Part shown: positions 1 through 8,401 of the stretch, one piece after another
How the letters are laid out: each line of letters begins with the position of its first letter
Position numbering within the stretch: the first letter of the stretch is position 1
NCBI GenBank assembly: GCA_963703165.1
Contig: OY969798.1
Span: 3,286,001 to 3,350,000 of the forward strand
DNA: 64,000 nucleotides
Reading direction: 5' to 3'
From: JBQTKD01 sp963703165
GTDB lineage: Bacteria; Actinomycetota; Actinomycetes; Sporichthyales; Sporichthyaceae
Notes under the pieces: generated by a model
Database searches by the model: none
The model's input: only the letters and a program-made list of their open reading frames with translations
What the model was told of the DNA's origin: nothing
Made by a program: the position numbers and the translations under genes

Positions 1-211
1 AGGACCCGAAGCGCGCGGACATCTTGATCACCGTGTGGCCGTTCTTCACCAGGCGCACGGTTCGGCTGCCCTGGGAGACACACACGACGGTGCCGCGCTC
101 GCAGGAGTTGGGGAGGGCGGCGGCAGAGCTACCGCCCGTGATGAAGCCGGTGCTGACCACGGCCGTGGTCATCAAGCCGGTAAGCGCGACGCGCGTGAAC
201 CGAGCGGTCAC
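1..211 (-). CDS. L,D-transpeptidase-like secreted protein, N-terminal part (runs off left edge)
   Basis: Reading leftwards from a GTG at 211, preceded by a GGAGG ribosome site about 5 nt upstream, an open frame of 70 codons reaches the window edge. It starts with a positively charged N-terminus and a hydrophobic stretch (TRVALTGLMTTAVVSTGFI) typical of a signal peptide. Then comes a Cys-x6-Cys segment (CERGTVVC) and SRTVRLVKNGHTVIKMSARFG. The last stretch resembles the start of actinobacterial YkuD-type L,D-transpeptidases, which make 3-3 peptidoglycan cross-links outside the membrane. The catalytic Cys/His region lies beyond the window, so the family call rests on the N-terminal pattern only. 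Confidence 0.55.
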   Translation of the reverse strand, partial: MTARFTRVALTGLMTTAVVSTGFITGGSSAAALPNSCERGTVVCVSQGSRTVRLVKNGHTVIKMSARFGS

Positions 212-455
212 GGCTGCCTCCTAGCGGTTAACTGCGGTGAACGTGTGGGGGAGTGATCGACACCAACTTCAGGGTAAGGCCGGCTGGTGTCCGCTTTGCC
301 GGTTATGAATGTTTCTTGACTACTGCTCGGTAAATATCGCAACAGTCGGTGATCTTGTACCTGAGTCACACGCGTAACCCCGCGAGTTCGGGCAAGTGCG
401 GAATGCGGGAGGATCGGCCGCGGTTGACTCCCAGGCGACCGATCGGAGGTGGAGC

Positions 456-1775
456 GTGCGGGTAGTCCCGGCGAACGAACGTGCCGCTGCACCGTTGCCG
501 AAGGCCGGTCCCTCCGCCGACCCGCGTCGCGTGGCCGTCCTCTCGGTGCACACCTCACCGCTCGATCAGCCCGGTACCGGCGACGCCGGCGGGATGAACG
601 TCTACGTCGTGGAGACCGCCCGGCACCTCGCCGCCCAAGGCATCGAGGTCGAGATCTTCACCCGTTCCACCTCCAGCGACCTGCCGCCCAGCGTGGAGCT
701 CGCCCCCAATCTGACCGTCCGCCACATCAGCGCCGGCCCCTACGAGGGCCTGCCCAAGGAAGAACTCCCGGGTCGGCTCTGCGCCTTCACCGCCGGGGTG
801 CTGCGTGCCGAGGCCACCCGCGAGCCCGGCCACTACGACCTGGTCCACTCCCACTACTGGCTCTCCGGGCAGGTCGGCTGGCTGGCAGCACAGCGGTGGG
901 GGACCCCGCTCGTGCACTCCATGCACACCCTGGCCCGGGTCAAGAACGCCGCCCTCGCGCTCGACGACGCCCCCGAGCCGCACGCCCGTGAGCTCGGTGA
1001 GGTCGACGTCGTCCAGGCCGCGGACCGCCTCATCGCGAACACCGCCGAGGAGGCCTCGGCGCTCATCAAGCTCTACGACGCCGACCCGCTCCGCGTGGAC
1101 ACCGTCGCTCCCGGGGTGGACCTGCGGCGATTCTCGCCCGGCTCTCGCGCCGCCGCCCGCTCCGCGCTGGGTCTGCCGGCGGACGCGACCGTGCTGCTGT
1201 TCGTCGGCCGGATCCAGCCGCTCAAGGCCCCGGACGTCCTGCTGAAGGCCGTCGCCGAGCTGGCCGACGCCGACGTCGAACGGCGCGCGAAGCTGCACGT
1301 CGCGGTCGTCGGCGGACCCAGCGGGAGCGGCCTCGCGCGGCCCGAGCAACTGCAGAAACTGGCCGTTGACCTGGGCATTTCCGATCTGGTGCACTTCGAG
1401 CCGCCCGTCCCGCAGGCCGATCTGGCGCGCTGGTACCGGGCCGCCGATGTCACCGTCGTCCCCTCCTACTCCGAGTCCTTCGGGCTGGTCGCCGTCGAGT
1501 CGCAGGCCTGCGGCACCCCGGTGCTCGCCGCCCGTGTGGGGGGCCTGACCACCGCCGTCGCCGACGGCAGCTCCGGGATCCTGATCGACGGTCACGACCC
1601 CAGCGACTATGCCGCCGCCCTGCACCGCCTGCTCTCCGACGAGGTCCTGCGCCGCCGCCTCGGCGACGGAGCCGTGCGGCACGCGGCCCGTTTCGACTGG
1701 TCCGCGACGGCGGCCGGGATGCTCGAGGTCTACCGGGCGGCGCTGCGGCCCGGCAGCCCGTTGCGCGTCGGCTGA
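456..1775 (+). CDS. mshA: D-inositol-3-phosphate glycosyltransferase (mycothiol biosynthesis)
   Basis: A GT4 retaining glycosyltransferase of about 439 residues, the length expected for MshA. MshA joins N-acetylglucosamine from UDP-GlcNAc to 1D-myo-inositol 3-phosphate, the first step of mycothiol synthesis in the cytoplasm. The N-terminal Rossmann domain has the family signature SVHTSPLDQPGTGDAGGMNV. The C-terminal domain has VGRIQPLKAPDVLL and the nucleotide-sugar site SYSESFGLVAVESQACGTP. The GTG at 456 is chosen because GGAGG sits at 445-449; an in-frame ATG at 396 has no comparable site. The YbjN-like gene follows after 17 nt. Confidence 0.93.
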   Translation: MRVVPANERAAAPLPKAGPSADPRRVAVLSVHTSPLDQPGTGDAGGMNVYVVETARHLAAQGIEVEIFTRSTSSDLPPSVELAPNLTVRHISAGPYEGLPKEELPGRLCAFTAGVLRAEATREPGHYDLVHSHYWLSGQVGWLAAQRWGTPLVHSMHTLARVKNAALALDDAPEPHARELGEVDVVQAADRLIANTAEEASALIKLYDADPLRVDTVAPGVDLRRFSPGSRAAARSALGLPADATVLLFVGRIQPLKAPDVLLKAVAELADADVERRAKLHVAVVGGPSGSGLARPEQLQKLAVDLGISDLVHFEPPVPQADLARWYRAADVTVVPSYSESFGLVAVESQACGTPVLAARVGGLTTAVADGSSGILIDGHDPSDYAAALHRLLSDEVLRRRLGDGAVRHAARFDWSATAAGMLEVYRAALRPGSPLRVG

Positions 1776-1792
1776 GCGGGTAGGTCGGCGCC

Positions 1793-2317
1793 ATGAGTGC
1801 CACCGATCCCGCTGCCGTTCTCGCCGCCGCTCTCGACGCCGCCGGCGTCGAATGGGTCAGCCCCCGCGACGGCTTCTTCGTTGTCACCCTGCCGGGGACC
1901 CACAAGCTCACGACCACCTGCTCGCTGGCCGTCGGCGCGCACGCGCTGACGATCAACGCCTTCGTCGCTCGGCGCCCCGACGAGAACCACGTCGAGGTCT
2001 ACCGCTGGCTGCTCGAGCGCAACGCCCGCATGTACGGGGTGGCCTTCGCCGTGGACCGCCTCGGCGACATCTACCTGATCGGGCGGCTGCCGCTGGACGC
2101 CCTCGACGAGGAGGAGGTCGACCGGATCCTGGGCAGCGTCCTGGAGTACTCCGACTCCGCCTTCAACCCGATCCTCGAGCGCGGGTTCGCCTCCGCGATC
2201 CGCCGTGAGTACGACTGGCGGGTCAAGCGAGGGGAGTCGACGGCGAACCTCGCGGCCTTCGCCCACCTGCTCGCCCCGGACCCGGCCGCGGAACCCGGGC
2301 CGCAAATCGCCGACTGA
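1793..2317 (+). CDS. YbjN domain-containing protein
   Basis: A 174-residue cytoplasmic protein with no signal peptide or membrane segment. It matches actinobacterial YbjN-domain proteins, which usually lie directly downstream of mshA, as here (17-nt gap). Recognisable parts are DGFFVVTLPGTHKLTTTCSLAVG, the HVEVYRWLLERNARMYGVAFAVD helix-strand region and the C-terminal LERGFASAIRREYDWR. YbjN-like folds resemble type III secretion chaperones, but no biochemical function is established for this group. Probably co-transcribed with mshA. Confidence 0.8.
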   Translation: MSATDPAAVLAAALDAAGVEWVSPRDGFFVVTLPGTHKLTTTCSLAVGAHALTINAFVARRPDENHVEVYRWLLERNARMYGVAFAVDRLGDIYLIGRLPLDALDEEEVDRILGSVLEYSDSAFNPILERGFASAIRREYDWRVKRGESTANLAAFAHLLAPDPAAEPGPQIAD

Positions 2318-3248
2318 CACCGAACCGTTCGGGCCTTTGGTCCGTAGAAGGTGTACGGCCTCGTACCCGATCGAACATGAGATGCCCTCGTTTCCTGAGA
2401 AAACGAGGGGACGCATCCGAGGTGCCGCTTTCGGTCCGATTTGGGCCGGTGTCGACCGTTCCGTGAGGAAAGTCTTGATGAGCGTCACGGCCGGCCAGAT
2501 GGGCGTACCGAATCACATTCGGTAAGGTTTGCCTTGCTTTCCTAGGGGCGCCCCCCTTCGCAAGCGGTGACGTTGCCTGCGCTCCCTTGGCAGACCCGAG
2601 CCGTGCGAACTCGGCGAGGGTGTCCACCGCAGCGCCACAAGTTGGTAGGGGCGGTTTGCCCGCACCCACCACCGCATCGACGGGCGTGTCGATGCGGCCG
2701 CCGCCGGTGACTTCGGTCGCCGGCGGCGGGCGGGCCCCTCTCTCGGTGTTGCGTCCGGCCGCTCGGACGTCGACTTGTGCCGGCGTGTGGGGCTTTCGCG
2801 GCGTCCTGATGCCCCGACATGCCGGCAGAAGACGGCCCCCCGGACGGCGGCGCCCGACTCAGGATTGGGCATGAGCACCACGGCCCGTGGTCGAGGCAGG
2901 GCGCACGCGTCCACGGCTATACGGACCCGTGGGCCGGGGCTTGACCTCGCCTGACAATCGCGGGCTCGATCGTCACCATCCCGCCCCGGACGGGGCGGCC
3001 TGGCTGAGCGTGATCCGGGCAACAACTGAGACTCGTGTGACTCGAGTTGCGAAGGAGTCAGGAGCGTTGAAGACCGTCCGATTTACCCGGACTTGAGGGA
3101 GATGACCGGATATGGACCGTTGATGGGGTCAAAGGGGGCCGGGAGCCCGTTGCACCGAGAAGGAAGGGTTACCTAGCCTGACATTGCGTGATTGAACAGC
3201 TCCAACGAGTCAGCAGACTCGAAGGGAGCTGACACCTGGGGGGGTGAA
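2318..3248. other. 930-bp gap with no convincing gene
   Basis: Short open frames on both strands show no family resemblance. Besides the hairpin at 2385-2409, the stretch holds an iron-box-like sequence at 2525-2539 (AGGTTTGCCTTGCTT, 12 of 15 to the DtxR/IdeR core). It is not next to a start codon. The right end must contain the promoter of the secretion operon. Confidence 0.4.
2385..2409 (+). terminator. hairpin after mshA-ybjN
   Basis: A perfect 9-bp stem (CCCTCGTTT at 2385-2393 and AAACGAGGG at 2401-2409) with a 7-nt loop lies 68 nt after the YbjN-like stop. No T-run follows, so it would be a GC-type actinobacterial terminator. Confidence 0.5.
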
Positions 3249-5411
3249 ATGCGCAGACATACTGCTGCGCGCGCTGCGACCGAACAGGTCGCGGTGTCAA
3301 AGGTTCGCGGGGGTGCGGCTTTCGGGCCACCTGCCGCCACACACCAGCGCTACGTCGCGCCCACGGCCGAGGGATCGCAAGGCACCGGACCCGTCGCGCA
3401 GTCGCGTCCTTCGGCACCGATGATGCCGCCACTGCTCCCGCCGGTCGCTCCGGCGGCACCGGCTTGGGCGCAGGCCACTGACTACGCCTCGATGGCGCCG
3501 GCGCCCGCACCGGCGAACACCGTGGCGCATACGCCGTCCGTCCACGCCGACCTCAGCGCGACCGTCGAGATGCCCGTCGCAGTGGTCGCGGCACCCGCGA
3601 TCTCGGTCGAGCGCCCTGTGTTCGTCCCGGCGCGGTCGGCGAGCGCCCCGCGACGGGTGGGACTGGGCCGCTTCTCAGGGCCGCTGCTTCGCCGCAGCGC
3701 CTCGCCCCGCGCGGCGGATCTGCTGCCGCCGGCCGCTGAGCTCACTCGCATCGAGGACATCCGCCGACCCTTCCGCCGGCCGATGACCGTGCTGGTTGCC
3801 AACCCCAAGGGCGGATCTGGCAAGACCCCTCTCACGCTGATGCTTGCCGGAACCCTCGCGCTCATGCGTGGCGGTCACGTGCTGGCCTGGGACAACAACG
3901 AGGCACGCGGCGGCCTGGCCGACCGGGCCAACCCCCGGGCGGCCGGCGAGGGTCACGGACTGACGGTGCGTCATCTGCTGAACGACCTGCCGATGTTCGA
4001 GTCGCACACGGCCGGGATGGGTGAGCTGGCCGGTTACCTGCGGCCGCAGGACGAGCTCTTCGACGTCCTCGCGTCCGACGACGACCCGGCAGCGTTGCGC
4101 CAGATCCGCGCGGCCGATTTCACCCGGCTGCACGCGGTGCTGCGTCGCTATTACCGGATCCTGATCCTCGACTCGGGCAACAACGTGCGCTCCGAAGCCT
4201 GGCAGTCCGCAGCCGCGGAGGCCGACTGCCTGGTGCTGGCCAGTAACTACGACCCGGACAGCATCGCCGCCGCGGACTGGACGCTGGAGCACCTCGACGC
4301 GATCGGCCGGTCCGACCTCGTCGACCGCGCGGTCGCCGTTCTCACCGCGTCCTCCGGCCGCCCGGACCCGCTGGCCCAGGCCGATGCCCAGGCCAGGTTC
4401 GCGCGCACCGCGGCCGTCATCGAGATCGCCCATGACCCCACGATGTGCGCCGGCGGACGCGTCGGTCGCAGCGTCGTCTCGGAGGCGACGACGAAGGCCG
4501 TGATCACGGCGGCGCGAGCCGTCGTCGAGCAACTGTGCGCCGTCGATGTGCCTGCCGAGAAGCCGAACGGCCTGCCGGCCGAGGATGTCTCGCCGGCATT
4601 CGAGCGGGCAGCCGACGAGGCGATCGCGATGATCGAGTCCACCTGCAGGGTGTCGACGAACCCGGCACCGACCGTGTCCGTCGCGACGGTCGCCCCGGCC
4701 ACGCCGGCCAAGCTTGCGAAGCCGTCGCTCTCGCTGGTCGAGGCGCCCACGGTGCAGTTCCCGAAGACCTCGGGCGCGAAGGTGGTGGCGGCGACGACCG
4801 CCGCTCCGCGCGCGACCGCCTCGGTGTCGACCCGCAAGTCCCCCGTCACCAAGGCGCCCGCATCCAAGGCGCCCGCCGTGAAGGACGCGGCGCCGAAGGC
4901 GCCCGCAGCGAACGCCACAGCGGTGAAGGCGCCCGCACCGAAGACGCCCGTGGCGAAGGCGACAGCACCGAAGGTGACGGCGGCGAGAAAGCCGGCCGCC
5001 AAGGCTGCGGTCGCCGAGACTGCCCCGGAGCCCGCCACCACTCGCACCCGCCGCACGCGGACCGAACCGTCCGCGACGCACCCAACTTTGGAGGACCTCG
5101 TCGCTCAGGCGGCGATCCTCGGAGCCGCGGTCGAGGAGATCGTTTCCGCCGGCGCAGGCACCGCACAGGTGACTGGCCGTCAGAAGAATGTCGACACCGT
5201 GATCGCTCCTCGCAGCGCGAAGGAGCCCAAGAGCACTCGCCGGATAGCGAAGCCCCGGACGGACGCCCCCGTCTCGGATACCCCCCCCGTTACGGACGCC
5301 CCCGTAACCGGGGCCGCGCCCTCCGGCGAGGTTGTTTCGGCCGATGTCCCGCTGCTCCGTGCAGTGACCACCGCAGCGGGTCTGCCCGCTGCGGTCGGAC
5401 GTCGGTCATGA
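3249..5411 (+). CDS. ParA/MinD-like ATPase with long low-complexity tails, first gene of secretion-like operon
   Basis: About 720 residues. The central domain carries a deviant Walker A motif, NPKGGSGKTPLTLMLAGTLAL (near residue 185), followed by LAWDNNEARGGLADR, as in ParA/MinD P-loop ATPases. These position DNA or membrane-bound machines. About 180 residues before it are Ala/Pro-rich. The C-terminal third is an Ala-Pro-Lys run (repeated KAPAxKAP-type units) resembling histone-H1 tails, which could bind DNA or act as a flexible arm. The ATG at 3249 follows a G-rich ribosome site; a TTG at 3192 in frame is possible. The stop overlaps the next start (ATGA), indicating translational coupling. 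ParA-like genes commonly head actinobacterial SCO6880-type secretion clusters. Confidence 0.75.
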   Translation: MRRHTAARAATEQVAVSKVRGGAAFGPPAATHQRYVAPTAEGSQGTGPVAQSRPSAPMMPPLLPPVAPAAPAWAQATDYASMAPAPAPANTVAHTPSVHADLSATVEMPVAVVAAPAISVERPVFVPARSASAPRRVGLGRFSGPLLRRSASPRAADLLPPAAELTRIEDIRRPFRRPMTVLVANPKGGSGKTPLTLMLAGTLALMRGGHVLAWDNNEARGGLADRANPRAAGEGHGLTVRHLLNDLPMFESHTAGMGELAGYLRPQDELFDVLASDDDPAALRQIRAADFTRLHAVLRRYYRILILDSGNNVRSEAWQSAAAEADCLVLASNYDPDSIAAADWTLEHLDAIGRSDLVDRAVAVLTASSGRPDPLAQADAQARFARTAAVIEIAHDPTMCAGGRVGRSVVSEATTKAVITAARAVVEQLCAVDVPAEKPNGLPAEDVSPAFERAADEAIAMIESTCRVSTNPAPTVSVATVAPATPAKLAKPSLSLVEAPTVQFPKTSGAKVVAATTAAPRATASVSTRKSPVTKAPASKAPAVKDAAPKAPAANATAVKAPAPKTPVAKATAPKVTAARKPAAKAAVAETAPEPATTRTRRTRTEPSATHPTLEDLVAQAAILGAAVEEIVSAGAGTAQVTGRQKNVDTVIAPRSAKEPKSTRRIAKPRTDAPVSDTPPVTDAPVTGAAPSGEVVSADVPLLRAVTTAAGLPAAVGRRS

Positions 5412-5914
5412 ACTCGCATGTGGCGGTGTTGGGCGCCCACGGAGGTGCCGGCGCCCGCACCGTCGTCGAGTTGCTCCAACTCGGCGGTGTCTCCGCCGTC
5501 GGTCTGGAACTCGGGGAGCACCTACCCCCGCGGGCAGTACCCGCGCTGGTCGCGCGGTCGACCGCGGCGGGTATGAACGCTGCCGCGTCGTTGCTGGCGC
5601 AGTGGCACCCGGACGTCGCGCTTCCGTGGCTGATCGTGGTCGCGGATGTCCCGGCTCCGCCGCCGCCGCCGGTGCGGTACCGGTTGCGGGTTGTCCGAGG
5701 CATGGCTCGGGGGACGGTCGATGTGCCGTTCCTCTGGCCGCTGCGGGCGGTGGATCACGCCCAGGAGGTCGCCGGCGCCAAGCCGGTGGCCCGGGCGATC
5801 GCCCGGCTGTGCGCGGCCTTCACCGCGCCCAACGACCCGGACGGCGTCGGGGTCGACGCCGAGTTCGCGAGGGTCGGAGCTCAGTTCGATCCGAATCGAG
5901 GAGCGCGCGCATGA
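5408..5914 (+). CDS. unknown protein with degenerate P-loop
   Basis: A 168-residue protein starting in the overlap with the ParA-like gene. It begins NSHVAVLGAHGGAGARTVVELLQLGG, which looks like a ParA N-terminus (strand plus GG-x-G loop) but lacks both Walker lysines: the KGGxGKT pattern reads HGGAGART. The rest has no clear family match. A hydrophobic strand (LPWLIVVADVP) and an Arg-rich segment follow. It is probably an ATPase-derived accessory protein of the secretion machine, perhaps unable to hydrolyse ATP. It overlaps the next gene by 4 nt. Confidence 0.6.
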   Translation: MNSHVAVLGAHGGAGARTVVELLQLGGVSAVGLELGEHLPPRAVPALVARSTAAGMNAAASLLAQWHPDVALPWLIVVADVPAPPPPPVRYRLRVVRGMARGTVDVPFLWPLRAVDHAQEVAGAKPVARAIARLCAAFTAPNDPDGVGVDAEFARVGAQFDPNRGARA

Positions 5915-6204
5915 GCGCTTCACTCCAGATGATCGGTGTGTGGGCGGCGAACGTGCCGAACCCCGGACCGATCCCGCCGCCCGGGACCGAGATCATCGTC
6001 GGCAACTGGATCGGCTACTTCAAGTGGTTCGCGCTGGTCGCGGGCACTCTCGGGCTGATCCTGTGCGGGATCATGATGATGATCGGACGCCGCCACCGCT
6101 CCGCCCTGGCCAGCGAAGGTGCCGCCGGTGTCCCGTGGGTGATCGCCGGCCTCGTGCTGGTGTCGCTCACCTCCACCATCGTCGCCACGGTTCTGCCCGG
6201 GTGA
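5911..6204 (+). CDS. small two-helix membrane protein of the secretion cluster (VirB2/TrbC-like topology)
   Basis: 97 residues with two hydrophobic helices (roughly WFALVAGTLGLILCGIMMMIG and VPWVIAGLVLVSLTSTIVATVL) separated by a short basic loop. This matches the topology of VirB2/TrbC pilin-type subunits, but there is no diagnostic sequence motif. It sits between the P-loop-like gene and the VirB8-like gene with 4-nt overlaps on both sides, so membership of the operon is firm while the exact role is inferred. Confidence 0.6.
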   Translation: MSASLQMIGVWAANVPNPGPIPPPGTEIIVGNWIGYFKWFALVAGTLGLILCGIMMMIGRRHRSALASEGAAGVPWVIAGLVLVSLTSTIVATVLPG

Positions 6205-6968
6205 CCGCGATGACCTCCGACCACGACGCCGCGGACTCCGTGCGGTCGCGATTCGGCGGACGCCGCGGGGTGTTCCTGATCGCGGGGATCGGCGTGCTCG
6301 GCCTGTGGGCCGTCGCGCTGGTGTCGCTCGGCGGTCAGGTGAACGAAGGCACTGACGCAAGGTCATCTTCCGGGATCACCCCGCAGGTGACCGCCCTGAC
6401 CGCGCCGGTGGCCTTCGAGGCGCCGATCCGGCGGGTGGTGCTGCCGGCCGGCGCCGCGCAGGTCAACGAGTACCCCACGAGCTTTCCGCACAGCCCCGAG
6501 GGAGCGGCGGCCGCGGCGGTGGCGCTCACCCGGTACTCCGCCTCGCTGGACTACCAGGTCGTCGACGAGGTACTGCGCCTCTACGCGGCCACCGGTGCCG
6601 CTGCCGCCGAGGCCGCGGACGGCGCCGCCGCGGCTGCCGTGTCCGCCGGCCGCGCCCGACTCGGCCTGGCGATGTCAGGGCCCGCGCCGATGGACTCCTC
6701 GGTCTTCGCTGAACCGTTCGCGGTGCGGTGGGTCGCGAAGGGCGCCGACAAGGTCGTGGTCAGTGTGCTGGCCGCCGTCGAGTATCGCTCCGCGCAGAAG
6801 CAGACCCGCGAACTTGTGGCCGCCACGACGCTGTGGAAGTGGGACGCCACCCTGCAGGACTGGCGCGTGACCCCGGGCGAGGCGGGAACGACCCCGCCCA
6901 CCGCGGAGATCGGCTCGACCGAGTTCAACGAGGTCGGTTGGACCGCTCTGGCGGAGCGACGGCCATGA
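6201..6968 (+). CDS. VirB8/TcpC-like bitopic conjugation protein
   Basis: About 255 residues: a short cytoplasmic start, one transmembrane helix (GVFLIAGIGVLGLWAVALVSLGG), then a 200-residue outer domain. This is the plan of VirB8/TcpC assembly factors. FPHSPEGAAAAAVALTRYSASLDYQVVDEVLRLYAA, followed by repeats of Ala, is typical of actinobacterial versions. GTG at 6201 overlaps the previous stop; an ATG at 6210 is an alternative. Coupled by ATGA to the next gene. Confidence 0.65.
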   Translation: MTAMTSDHDAADSVRSRFGGRRGVFLIAGIGVLGLWAVALVSLGGQVNEGTDARSSSGITPQVTALTAPVAFEAPIRRVVLPAGAAQVNEYPTSFPHSPEGAAAAAVALTRYSASLDYQVVDEVLRLYAATGAAAAEAADGAAAAAVSAGRARLGLAMSGPAPMDSSVFAEPFAVRWVAKGADKVVVSVLAAVEYRSAQKQTRELVAATTLWKWDATLQDWRVTPGEAGTTPPTAEIGSTEFNEVGWTALAERRP

Positions 6969-8401
6969 CCCATCTGATCTCGCCGACCTCGCTGTCTGTG
7001 TTCACTGCCTTCAGCGCCGACCCGACGCCGGCCGACGGTGTGCGCGGCCCGGTGGACGCGGCCGTGCAGACCGTCACCGCGAACCTGCCGGCGCCGAGCC
7101 CGGCGCCTGCAGAAGCCGTCGCGACCCCTGCTCCGACCACTGACGCTGCGTCAGGTGACCCGGCGGTCCCCACTCCGACGCCTCCGGCGACGACCGCCCC
7201 GAACGCCGGCGCGTCCTGCGGTTTCGGCATCGTCACGTGTGCCGCGCCGGGGACCCAGGCGACTCCGGGCGCGGAGACCGCGCCCGCGCAGATCCCGAAC
7301 TCGCAGTTCTCCGACGGCATGATGTCGCTGGACGAACTCGCGGCACAGACCGCGCAGGGCGCCCGCGAGGTGCTCAAGGACACCTACGGTTCCTGGCTCG
7401 ACACCCCGTCGCTCAGCGCCGGCGCCGACAACGGACTCGGCCTGCAGGCGCTCATGCTGGCGCTGGCCGCGGCCGGACTGACGATGATCGCGATCTGGCA
7501 GGGCATTCGGCTCATGGTGAGCCGCCGCGGTGCGGTGCTCGCCGAACTGATCCGCGGCCTGCTGATCGCCGCGCTGGTCACCGCCGCGGGCATCGCCGTC
7601 ATCGATTCCGCACTGTTGGCCGGGGACCAGATCAGCTCCGGGATCCTGGCGCACAGCTTCGAGAGCACCGACGCCCTGGTGACCCGGATGGGGGAGACCC
7701 TGCTCGGGACCGCCGTGACCGAACGAGCGCCGGTGCTGGTGATGTTCTTCGCCTTCATGGTGCTGTTGCTCGGCGTCGGTCAAGCGGTGTTCCTGGTCCT
7801 GCGGCAGATCGCGATCCCGTTGCTCGGGGCGCTGCTCCCGATCGCCGCCGTCGGGCAGGCCGGACCGCGGTACACCCAGACCTGGCTCACCAAGACGCTC
7901 GCCCTGGTGCTGGCGATCTGCGTCTACAAGCCGATGGTCGTCATCGTGCTCTGCCTGGGCTTCGCCGGCCCGGCACCGGCGCAGTACACGGCGATGGACG
8001 CGACCCGCGGCCTGGTGTCGCTGATCGTCGCGGTCGCCATCTTCCCCGTCTCCGTCAGGCTTTTCGCTCCGGCTGCCCGGGTGGTCGTCGAGCGGAGCAT
8101 GGACCTCCCGAGTCGATCCGCCCGCACCGTGGCCACGGGCGCAGGCACGCCGGGCGAGGTCTCGGCGGTCCACCACGCGACCTGGATGGCCGGGACGAAC
8201 TCGACCCCGACGGTGCTCCTGCCGCACGGTGACGCGGGGGCAGGGCGCGCAGGTTCGCCGCCGGTCCCCGGACAGGCGACCGGAGTGGCAGCGGCGGCGG
8301 CCGGTGCCGTGGCAGTGCCACCGCACGTGGTGGTCCACGCGGCGACGGGCCGCAATGAGCCTCTGATCGGGCAGATGTCACGGGGGGATGGCGGACGATG
8401 A
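6965..8401 (+). CDS. VirB6/TrbL-like polytopic membrane protein
   Basis: 478 residues: an Ala/Pro/Thr-rich first 150 residues, then five or six hydrophobic helices (for example ALMLALAAAGLTMIAIWQGIRLMV, GLLIAALVTAAGIAVIDSALLAG, VLVMFFAFMVLLLGVGQAVFLVL), and a Gly/Ala/Pro-rich tail. This is the layout of VirB6/TrbL channel components of type IV secretion systems, here with actinobacterial tails. It overlaps both neighbours by 4 nt. Confidence 0.7.
   Translation: MTHLISPTSLSVFTAFSADPTPADGVRGPVDAAVQTVTANLPAPSPAPAEAVATPAPTTDAASGDPAVPTPTPPATTAPNAGASCGFGIVTCAAPGTQATPGAETAPAQIPNSQFSDGMMSLDELAAQTAQGAREVLKDTYGSWLDTPSLSAGADNGLGLQALMLALAAAGLTMIAIWQGIRLMVSRRGAVLAELIRGLLIAALVTAAGIAVIDSALLAGDQISSGILAHSFESTDALVTRMGETLLGTAVTERAPVLVMFFAFMVLLLGVGQAVFLVLRQIAIPLLGALLPIAAVGQAGPRYTQTWLTKTLALVLAICVYKPMVVIVLCLGFAGPAPAQYTAMDATRGLVSLIVAVAIFPVSVRLFAPAARVVVERSMDLPSRSARTVATGAGTPGEVSAVHHATWMAGTNSTPTVLLPHGDAGAGRAGSPPVPGQATGVAAAAAGAVAVPPHVVVHAATGRNEPLIGQMSRGDGGR

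Noticed and set aside
2513..3025. Minus-strand open frame of 170 codons in the gap before the secretion operon
   Set aside because: Arg/Pro-rich, no ribosome site, no recognisable motif and overlapping frames equally long on other strands.
3163..3185. Sequence GGGTTACCTAGCCTGAC considered as an iron box before the secretion operon
   Set aside because: Best alignment to the DtxR/IdeR core has four or more mismatches and the operon has no link to iron.
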